From NCBI GenBank assembly GCA_016204275.1, contig JACQKZ010000014.1, positions 1-52,493 on the forward strand: a DNA stretch of 52,493 bases, given 5' to 3'. Below, piece after piece: positions 45,115 to 52,493 of the stretch (position 1 is the stretch's first letter; each line of letters begins with the position of its first letter). The notes beneath the pieces are model-generated. The model made no database searches. It saw only the letters and a list, made by a program, of their open reading frames with translations, and was not told the DNA's origin. This stretch comes from Nanobdellati archaeon. Its GTDB lineage: Archaea; Nanobdellota; Nanobdellia; UBA10117. The translations under genes were made by a program, and so were the position numbers.

Positions 45115-46605
45115 ATGGCTGAATTTACAAACTTACAAAAATTTCGGGCGGCAGTAGACACAGCAGGCAAGTATTTCATAGATCCGACTTATGCCGTTGT
45201 GCCGGTCGATAATGTCGAGATTGATAAATTTTATCTGTCAATGCTCTCCCTTAATTATGTTTTGCGCGGCAGGATTTTGGTAAGCGGCGAGCCGGGCTCG
45301 GGAAAAACAGTTTCAGGAAACATAATCCATGCGCTGTTCGGGCATATCCCAGTAGTTACAGCAAACGATGCCCAGATGAACTGCTCGCCAGACAAGACAG
45401 AGAATGATTTAGTGGCAAGGATGCATTTCGGAAAAATGGCCAAAGATGGAATTGAGCAGGCAATCTGGCAAAAAAGCCTGGTGTTTCCTTTTATCCACAT
45501 CGACGAGCTGAACAGGCTGACAGAGACAAGGCAGGACAACCTGCTGAACGGCATCAATAGCGGTATCTGGAACAGGTTTAATGAGACAATTATAAAAGGG
45601 CAAGTTCCGATTTTTGCCACAATAAATAATCCAGACAACGGAACATTTGATTTGATACCGCCAATATCTGACAGATTTGATTTGATGATAGAAGCACCGA
45701 CTGGCATTGCAGTTACAGATTTATATATGGCAAATGGCTTAGAGCGGGAAATCGGAAGCATCGCGCATGGCCAGCTGGAAGAGCTGGAGCCAGGCCTGCA
45801 GGAAATTGTCGGCGAGTTTGATAAACTGCTTTCAGATACAAACCTCAGCGGCAAGGACAAAATCGCAAGAGTAAATCTGATAAGAGCAAAAACTGCGGCG
45901 TGGTTTTCAGGCCAGCACGCGCATCCCGCAATAGCTTCACTGCCGCCAGCAACACACCAAATAAAAAATCGAGTTTATTTCTTGACAGAAGCAGAACAAA
46001 AAACAATTCGCGCAGAAATTAAAAAAATACCGTTCAACTCATACACCTTGGTTTATTTGGAGGCGGTCAATCAGGAAATAAACAACTCAGACTTGTTCGG
46101 CTGGAAAAGGGTGGACGATCCGCAGCCAAGGGAAGGCGTTGACGAGAACTTTGCGACCGTTCAAATAAAATCAGGGGTTTCTCCTCGGGCTATCGCCCGT
46201 ACATTCGATCTGGCCCGCGGAATCGCTTGGCTGGCTGGCTCGCCTCAGGTATACATACAACACATGCAGTTAATATTGCCTTATGTCCTTGCGCATCGTG
46301 TCCGTTATCAGTCTGATTTTATTGCAATGCATCGTATGGATAATCGCGGGCAGACACTACAGGAGAAACCCTCAGTGCCAATCTACCTTGCGCGGCGCCT
46401 GCTTGCAGGCATTGATGAGCGGTGGAACAATTCCGCGGCGAAAGTCGTTGGCGAAGTTATTAAATATCGAGATGGTGTAACTAATGACCTGCCAGACCTG
46501 TCTGTCGAGATTAAGGATGAAAAGGGAAAGAAAAAAGATACATACCCGCATCCGCTTTACCGCCACATGTTAGAGTTGCGCAGAAGGCAGGCTAAAGGTA
46601 GATAA
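45115..46605 (+). CDS. MoxR-type AAA+ ATPase
   Basis: Walker A VSGEPGSGKT, Walker B FPFIHIDELNR, sensor IFATINNPDNGTFDLIPPISDRFDLMIE. Confidence 0.88.
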   Translation: MAEFTNLQKFRAAVDTAGKYFIDPTYAVVPVDNVEIDKFYLSMLSLNYVLRGRILVSGEPGSGKTVSGNIIHALFGHIPVVTANDAQMNCSPDKTENDLVARMHFGKMAKDGIEQAIWQKSLVFPFIHIDELNRLTETRQDNLLNGINSGIWNRFNETIIKGQVPIFATINNPDNGTFDLIPPISDRFDLMIEAPTGIAVTDLYMANGLEREIGSIAHGQLEELEPGLQEIVGEFDKLLSDTNLSGKDKIARVNLIRAKTAAWFSGQHAHPAIASLPPATHQIKNRVYFLTEAEQKTIRAEIKKIPFNSYTLVYLEAVNQEINNSDLFGWKRVDDPQPREGVDENFATVQIKSGVSPRAIARTFDLARGIAWLAGSPQVYIQHMQLILPYVLAHRVRYQSDFIAMHRMDNRGQTLQEKPSVPIYLARRLLAGIDERWNNSAAKVVGEVIKYRDGVTNDLPDLSVEIKDEKGKKKDTYPHPLYRHMLELRRRQAKGR

Positions 46606-46613
46606 AACTTCAA

Positions 46614-48413
46614 ATGGCCGCAAACACATTGGAAGATACACTGGTGAATGAGTTCGATAAGCTAAAAAGAAATAAGGAGTTCCAGCCATTTCCAACGGTT
46701 ATACCAAATCCAGAATTATCAACAGTTCCGACTGCCTGCACGGATTTAAGAAAAAAGAAGACTTACGTTGGCGAGAAATTTATAGAAGAACTTGAAAAGC
46801 TCGGTGTTCCGGTGGATGTCGGAGTGCGCGGCGCCTTGAAGCACGAGATTGCACACTGGCTTTTCCACCCGCTGAATGCAGTTCCCGCGCTGGTTCTTGG
46901 CGAGATGGCACAGCGCTTGTTTGGTGATAAGGGCGAGTCGATTTACAGGGAATTTACAGACATAATCTGCAACACAAAATTAATCCTGCGCGGAAACAAT
47001 GAAATTCCGCAAATTTATGGGGCGTTGGCAAAAAAAGACACGATGATTGATATGCAAAAACTATCAGTCGCGTATTATGGCCATCAGGCAGACATGGATT
47101 TGGGAATTAAACTTAACGCGAAGCTTCAGGAAAAATTTGAGATGATGGTTGGCCGGAAGAAAACCGATGACAAGGAAGGTATCAGCGGCATCCAGTTTGT
47201 GTTTGACGATGGCAGGATATTTGAGCGCGGCGGCATGATGGATCGTGCTTCATTAATGGACCAAAGAATAAAACTAATCCGCTATGGCAGGATTGTTGAG
47301 GAGTTCGCGCCAAAAACTACTTACGTTTGCGTAATTTACTCGAATAATCAGATATCTGATGCGCTCAGGACAATAATACGCGAAGTGTCAAAGGGCGACT
47401 ACGAGCGAATTTTGAAATACGCGGTTAAAGTTCTCGGCTACAAGCCGCCGCAGAAAAGCAGTGGCAAGGGCATTGGCATTGGAGGCGGAAACTTTGATGT
47501 AGATGAATCTGTTATAGAATATTATGCAGAGCTTTCAAGGGCGTACCCGATTTTTGTCGCGAAAAAGCCAATGCTCGCGGATTCGAACGACCCTGTTCCA
47601 ATGGCGCGGGCAGAGTGGGAGCCGGAGGACGATCCAAAGACAGCAGACCTTTTTTCCAGCAACGGAAAATTGCTTCCGGGAATAACACAGAAACACATTT
47701 ACATGCCAAGCAGAAAAGCGGATGAAAAATTAAAGACACCGCACACGATTGTTATAATTGACAGCTCTGGCTCGATGGAAAATCCGGCAACAAAAAAATC
47801 CTTCGCTGTTGCTGCGGGCTGTGTTATTGCACGTACCTACTTGGAAAATGAGTCGGATGTATGCGTGGCAAATTTCAGCGGGGATACTTATGTTCTGCCA
47901 TACACGCGCAATCAGGAAAGAATTTTCAGGCAGATTGTGGCCTATCAGGGCGGCGGCACTGAAATTAATTTTGCAAAGCTCAGGAATTTATTCAAGGAGC
48001 AGTTCTTCCACCCAAGTTATAGGGATATGAAAGATTCTGAGCTTGAGCGGTTGGTTGGAAAAAATGTTCCGAAGGAGGCAATAGAAAAAAATCTCAGCGT
48101 AGACTATGAAGATATAGCGCCGAAGCCACTGGGCGAAGTTGATATATTTTGCATAACTGATGGTGGCATAGCTAATCTTGACGAAACCCTTGAATTTTTG
48201 CACAACTCTGCAACTGCTGCGCGAACACATGTAATACACGTTGGAGCGTATTTTGAGCTGAAAGGCCAGTTCCCTGCGGATGTTAGTATCTACCGCGTGG
48301 ATAAGCCCGAAGACATAATGAATATTTCTATTGGCGTATTACATCAGTATTTCGGAGAAAAAGATGAGACAGGAAAACGCGCAGCGTTTGCTAGGCCAGT
48401 TAGAGCGCCCTGA
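46614..48413 (+). CDS. putative metallopeptidase (HEIAH) fused to vWA domain
   Basis: ALKHEIAHWLFHPLN (HExxH); TIVIIDSSGSMENPATKKSFAV (MIDAS DxSGS), GGGTEINFAKL, ITDGGIANLDETL. Confidence 0.85.
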   Translation: MAANTLEDTLVNEFDKLKRNKEFQPFPTVIPNPELSTVPTACTDLRKKKTYVGEKFIEELEKLGVPVDVGVRGALKHEIAHWLFHPLNAVPALVLGEMAQRLFGDKGESIYREFTDIICNTKLILRGNNEIPQIYGALAKKDTMIDMQKLSVAYYGHQADMDLGIKLNAKLQEKFEMMVGRKKTDDKEGISGIQFVFDDGRIFERGGMMDRASLMDQRIKLIRYGRIVEEFAPKTTYVCVIYSNNQISDALRTIIREVSKGDYERILKYAVKVLGYKPPQKSSGKGIGIGGGNFDVDESVIEYYAELSRAYPIFVAKKPMLADSNDPVPMARAEWEPEDDPKTADLFSSNGKLLPGITQKHIYMPSRKADEKLKTPHTIVIIDSSGSMENPATKKSFAVAAGCVIARTYLENESDVCVANFSGDTYVLPYTRNQERIFRQIVAYQGGGTEINFAKLRNLFKEQFFHPSYRDMKDSELERLVGKNVPKEAIEKNLSVDYEDIAPKPLGEVDIFCITDGGIANLDETLEFLHNSATAARTHVIHVGAYFELKGQFPADVSIYRVDKPEDIMNISIGVLHQYFGEKDETGKRAAFARPVRAP

Positions 48414-49065
48414 GCCAGAGAAGCAGTTAAAAGTAGAAATAGATAGAGCTCACGAGAATTTGGTAGATAAAGTTTTGGATATATATCGGCGCGGCGACGT
48501 TTTTGGCTGTTTAACACCCATAGTAGAACTTTCGAGGAGCTTAGTACTGAGCAACAAAATTGTGAATGATGTAGTGCTCAGAATGCAGGCAGAAGGTAGA
48601 ATTGAGGCTAGTGGCAGAACTTATTCTTGGCCCGAAAAATTCGTAACTGAGCTTGTATGCTATTCGTACGCAGCTGGCTACAATGATTTCACATTAATTG
48701 GGAATTTTCAAAGAGGTCTGTTTGCAGACATACACCCATACGCGTTTGGAATGGGTGGTGTGCAAAGGCATAGCTGGAATGAAAAACTCCGTGCAACAAT
48801 CATAGGAAATGTTGGCCATTCGTTTGGAGAAAATGTCAGTGGTGTGGAACTGACGCTAAAAGGTAATATTGTTGGCGAAGAATGTTATTGTAACTGTGCC
48901 AGAGGAGCCAAAGATTCTGTTTTTAAATCCAACTTTGATGCTGCGCTAAAAGAAATAAGCATGGGCGTCGGAAAGAACTGCGCACTATATGCAATACGAA
49001 ATGGCAAAGAATATAAATATAATTTATTTTATAAGTTTGGTAGGCTTGTGGGGTTTGTAAAATAA
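48364..49065 (+). CDS. paralog family member 5
   Basis: Start chosen at 48364 (overlaps vWA gene 50 nt): MRQENAQRLLGQLERPEPEKQLKVEIDRAHENLVDKV ... AAGYNDFTL ... LRATIIGNVGHSFGENVSGVELTLKGNIVGEECY. Confidence 0.72.
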   Translation: MRQENAQRLLGQLERPEPEKQLKVEIDRAHENLVDKVLDIYRRGDVFGCLTPIVELSRSLVLSNKIVNDVVLRMQAEGRIEASGRTYSWPEKFVTELVCYSYAAGYNDFTLIGNFQRGLFADIHPYAFGMGGVQRHSWNEKLRATIIGNVGHSFGENVSGVELTLKGNIVGEECYCNCARGAKDSVFKSNFDAALKEISMGVGKNCALYAIRNGKEYKYNLFYKFGRLVGFVK

Positions 49066-49110
49066 ATTATAATAGCGTAAGTAGGCACCGAAAATTCGTA
49101 GTTTAAAAAA

Positions 49111-49839
49111 ATGAAAAAAAACTTAAAAAAAGTGCTAGGAGATTTAGAAACGCCCACACCAGAGAAAAAGCTAAAGTCTTTTCGCGATGAAACGCTCGAA
49201 GATGCGCTTCCAAAAATTACTGTGTGCTATGAAAAAGCATTGGCACAAAGATTTGATATCGCATCAGATAATTTTAGTGGTAGAGTAGGAAAGCCAAAGC
49301 TAAAAGTTCCAAATATAGCAATCACGCCGCAAATAATTTCCGAATTTTCTGTTGAGTGCTATGGTTATGTTGATATGCCAAATTATGAAACAGCCACAGG
49401 TCTTTATCTTACGGCGCTAATACAAAAATCCTACGGGCAAGGCCACAACAATTTTTCAATTGAAACAAATGGATTAGTTGTTGGCCAATCCTTGATTGGT
49501 CTGGGCGCCTATTTAATTGGAAAAAAAGAAAATCCAATAAAAATTTTTGTCAAGGGCGATTTAGGAGTTGACTTGGGCCTGTGCGCAGAAAACATTGCAG
49601 TAGAAGTACGCGGGAATGCAGGCATGATAGTGGCGCAACGTGCGAAAAGTTCTGAGTTTGTGCTTGATGGCCTGCTGTTTGGTGCCGGGGCTTTTTCAGA
49701 GAATTGTGTTTTTAAGTCAAAATCAAAAGCAGTTCTGAGCGGTATTAAAAAAACCAAAGCCGTAACAAACGCAACGCTATACTGGGTTAACAGGCAAGGC
49801 AAAGATGTTTTGTATGCGAGAGTGACTAGCAAATTATGA
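49111..49839 (+). CDS. paralog family member 6
   Basis: VLGDLETPTPEKKLKSFRDETLEDALP ... GQGHNNFSI ... KIFVKGDLGVDLGLCAENIAVEVRGNAGMIVAQRAK. Confidence 0.75.
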   Translation: MKKNLKKVLGDLETPTPEKKLKSFRDETLEDALPKITVCYEKALAQRFDIASDNFSGRVGKPKLKVPNIAITPQIISEFSVECYGYVDMPNYETATGLYLTALIQKSYGQGHNNFSIETNGLVVGQSLIGLGAYLIGKKENPIKIFVKGDLGVDLGLCAENIAVEVRGNAGMIVAQRAKSSEFVLDGLLFGAGAFSENCVFKSKSKAVLSGIKKTKAVTNATLYWVNRQGKDVLYARVTSKL

Positions 49840-49843
49840 TAAG

Positions 49844-50647
49844 ATGGGGCAGGCAAACGTACAAAAGGCATTGGCTGGCTTGGAAGTTCCAACGCCAGAA
49901 AAAAGTATCAAAGTAATGCGCAGTGAAACGCTCGAGGAAACAGTAAGGCGGCTCTCCGAAGCTTATGAACGCTTTTTGCAGATGGACATTCATGATGTGT
50001 TTGAAAACGGCTATTATTTGGGTAAAGTTAGAGAGTTTGATGCGCTAAACATAACACCACAAGCCATATTTGAGTTTGTAGCTCGGCTAAGCTCGCCAGA
50101 CGAGGAAGCAGATTTTCCGCAGCGGACAGGAAATTTTATTTCAGCCATGATTCAGCGTTCCTATGATGCTGGCCACAACAATTTTGAGATATATGCCGAA
50201 AATTTAGATAGTTCTGAGAGAATTTTTTCAGAGATCGTTGGCAGCACGCAGCGCCGCATCAAACTTAAAGCCACAGGCGATTTTTTGGGTGTGGGATGTT
50301 TCCACAGATTAAAAAATGTTGACGCTAAAGTAATTGGTAGTGTGGGAGAGTCTGCGTTTTCAAGCGCATATTTATCAAATTTTGAAATTTCTGGCAGTGT
50401 TGGCGTGAGCTCTGCGCAGCTTGGCAGGTATTCGAGTTACAAGCTACTTGGCGATGTTTGCGGGAAGAATTTTGGCGTATCGACCACAGATAGCATCATT
50501 ATGCATCGCTCTGAAATTATTCTTGATGCTATTCGCAAGCAGAAGTATGCTGGCAAGTATAATAAATATTATCTGCTGAAAGACGGCAGGGAAATTCCAT
50601 ACACAACAGCGTATAGATTAAAGCAACGGGTGAAAAGCATAATATGA
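49844..50647 (+). CDS. paralog family member 7
   Basis: ALAGLEVPTPEKSIKVMRSETLEETVR ... DAGHNNFEI ... IKLKATGDFLGVGCFHRLKNVDAKVIGSVGESAFSSAY ... KYYLLKDGREIPY. Confidence 0.75.
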   Translation: MGQANVQKALAGLEVPTPEKSIKVMRSETLEETVRRLSEAYERFLQMDIHDVFENGYYLGKVREFDALNITPQAIFEFVARLSSPDEEADFPQRTGNFISAMIQRSYDAGHNNFEIYAENLDSSERIFSEIVGSTQRRIKLKATGDFLGVGCFHRLKNVDAKVIGSVGESAFSSAYLSNFEISGSVGVSSAQLGRYSSYKLLGDVCGKNFGVSTTDSIIMHRSEIILDAIRKQKYAGKYNKYYLLKDGREIPYTTAYRLKQRVKSII

Positions 50648-50747
50648 GGCAAAAATATTTAAAAAGAACGCTTATAACAGAAAATAATTAAAAAAATATA
50701 TCTGCACAATTAGCAAACTATTTAAACCGTAACACTAACTGTCTATT

Positions 50748-51302
50748 ATGGCCACAAGTAAAAAGTCAATTACGCCGATCATCGCAATCATCCTGACAAT
50801 GATGATGGTTGTAGCAGTCGCAGGGGCTATGTTCTACTGGCTGACCAGAATTCAGGAGCAGGGGCAGGGCGGCGTTGAGAGTTTTAACACACGATTTTTT
50901 TCCACAGCAGCGACCGCAGCGAATGTAATCCGCACTAACTACAACGGCACATTTGCCAGCAATGAGTTTATGAGCGTGCTAATACAAAACACAGGCAATG
51001 CCAAAGTCGCTACTCAGGTTAATGCCACGCCTTCGGTGGAGTGGGTTGTGTCCGACTCGGCTGGCCGGACAGTATGCACACAGCCATGGAACGGCGCAGT
51101 TGGCTCAAACAGAAATGTAATCTGCTCACTGGGCTGCGGGGCAGACATTAACCCTGGCCAGATCCGCGAGCTAAGGCTGAACATCACAAGCACAGAGTGT
51201 ACTTTAGTTAATGTAACAAACGGCACCCAGATAAATTTCATAATAACATTCCAGGGCAAGGCAACCGCAGCAGGAAGCTTTGTTAAAGAAGCTTCAAGTT
51301 AG
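50748..51302 (+). CDS. archaeal pilin/archaellin-N-like protein
   Basis: MATSKKSITPIIAIILTMMMVVAVAGAMFYWLTRIQEQGQ then beta-rich ectodomain. Confidence 0.75.
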   Translation: MATSKKSITPIIAIILTMMMVVAVAGAMFYWLTRIQEQGQGGVESFNTRFFSTAATAANVIRTNYNGTFASNEFMSVLIQNTGNAKVATQVNATPSVEWVVSDSAGRTVCTQPWNGAVGSNRNVICSLGCGADINPGQIRELRLNITSTECTLVNVTNGTQINFIITFQGKATAAGSFVKEASS

Positions 51303-51338
51303 CGATAACTTTTTAAGTTTAAGCCCAGCAGTCCGTTT

Positions 51339-51893
51339 ATGCAACAGCAGCAAGTAATCTACCCATTCCCGCCAGAAATACTAGTGCAGCCAGAATTACG
51401 CGCGGGCGATAACGATGAGTATCCCGTTTACGCAGAATCGTGCAAATGGATAGCTAAATTTGAAGACAATACAAAATATAACGTAAACGAACGGATGCAA
51501 TTTTATTTTTCTTTCGTTGAAAATCTTTTAGCATACATGAAAACGCAGAGTATTTTAGAATTACCGTTAGACTCTATAACCACCCATTACACTGGCAATG
51601 ATGGTTGGCCAATGGAAAAAGAGCATTATATTCCATTTCCAAATCGTTCGAACCTCAAACATCCGAAGATAGGTTTGGATGGCATGTTAGTGTACCAAGA
51701 GCAGAGCGAACAAAAGACTTGGTTCGGCCTGAAGAAAGTTAAAGTATCTACAAAAAAAGTCGACCTTCGCGATTTGGCTGGCATGTGTGATTTGTTTTTT
51801 GGCCAAAAAGTGCAAAGCGCAACAAAGCTTGGCCGGCTGACAATTGATTCGTTAGTTCATTCAATTATGAGCGAAGCACATATAACTAACTAA
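51339..51893 (+). CDS. hypothetical protein
   Basis: 184 aa ORF with TATA-like upstream. Confidence 0.65.
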   Translation: MQQQQVIYPFPPEILVQPELRAGDNDEYPVYAESCKWIAKFEDNTKYNVNERMQFYFSFVENLLAYMKTQSILELPLDSITTHYTGNDGWPMEKEHYIPFPNRSNLKHPKIGLDGMLVYQEQSEQKTWFGLKKVKVSTKKVDLRDLAGMCDLFFGQKVQSATKLGRLTIDSLVHSIMSEAHITN

Positions 51894-52095
51894 TTTTTTA
51901 TCTCATGGACACGGCAACTTGGACTCTTTCGGAAGCTTCATACTCTGTCAGATAGCATTCCCGAATATTCGTATATTAAATTATATATAACGCATATAAA
52001 ACAATATATAATAACATCTAAGTTAAAAAAACTAAAAAATAAAATAAAAGAAGGTGCTTTGCCTTGCTTTAGCTTTAATCCCAATTCTCAGAGAC

Positions 52096-52383
52096 TTACT
52101 TTAGTCTGCTGAAAATTTGGATAGCCATCGCAATGGCGCCTATCAACACTAGGATAAAGGCGATCACTGCAAACACGACGTTAATCCAGCCCACGGCTGT
52201 CGTAACGCTCGGCACTCTGTCCGCTACTTCGGACAGTACCGGTGTCAAAAGCAGGAATACTGAACCTGATGCAAAGTATCCGAGCTCCTTTCGCAGTTGG
52301 TCTACGTAGCCGCTGAACTTTAGGAATGCTAATCCTAACAGCAGGCCCACGCCTACACCCAATGTTCCTTCCAAAAAGGCCAT
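52096..52383 (-). CDS. small polytopic membrane protein
   Basis: 95 aa, three TM segments; own AT-rich promoter region at 52390-52440. Confidence 0.65.
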   Translation of the reverse strand: MAFLEGTLGVGVGLLLGLAFLKFSGYVDQLRKELGYFASGSVFLLLTPVLSEVADRVPSVTTAVGWINVVFAVIAFILVLIGAIAMAIQIFSRLK

Positions 52384-52493
52384 TTTTTACCTCCTATACT
52401 TAATTAGCTATTATCGGAAGCAGTATATATAAAAGTTAGTCACAACTCGGAAGTTTTTGTCATTTTATAGAAATTACTATAATAGTATATAAA

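Noticed and set aside
51894-52095. AT-rich intergenic stretch with tatata runs as a possible ncRNA
   Set aside because: No stable extended hairpin or recognised RNA family could be supported by eye.
1-52493. CRISPR arrays or cas genes
   Set aside because: No regularly spaced direct repeats with unique spacers and no Cas-like ORF seen.
1-52493. Autonomous transposase, integrase or rRNA genes
   Set aside because: No ORF with DDE/tyrosine/serine recombinase motifs and no rRNA-like sequence recognised; palindromic elements appear non-autonomous.

Overview
This window looks like archaeal chromosome, probably from a DPANN lineage. The lineage is inferred from FEN1, archaeal TrpRS, Trm5, diphthine synthase, uL16/L10e, an intron-containing tRNA-Trp and many class III-signal-peptide-like proteins; no search was run. 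Main blocks: (i) housekeeping genes (FEN1, TrpRS, BtpA-like, PAP2, Trm5, DphB) around a tRNA-Trp(CCA) gene; (ii) an approximately 30 kb surface-appendage or secretion locus (about 7.7-38.3 kb) with a TadA/GspE-type ATPase, a TadC-like membrane platform, coiled-coil proteins, tandem pilin-like proteins with EF-hand-like loops, very short single-TM proteins and large CARDB/MopE/PQQ-propeller-like surface proteins; (iii) an island at about 42.2-50.6 kb with a MoxR-type AAA+ ATPase and an HEIAH-metallopeptidase/vWA protein embedded in seven divergent paralogs of an apparently uncharacterised, beta-solenoid-like family. Two observations stand out: that island, and a set of short palindromic insertions bounded by near-perfect direct repeats (at the 3' end of the secretion ATPase gene, the 5' end of a small pilus-locus gene and the 5' end of the L10e gene). 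Related-looking hairpin-rich sequence also interrupts the tRNA-Trp T arm. All functional assignments come from motif reading by eye.
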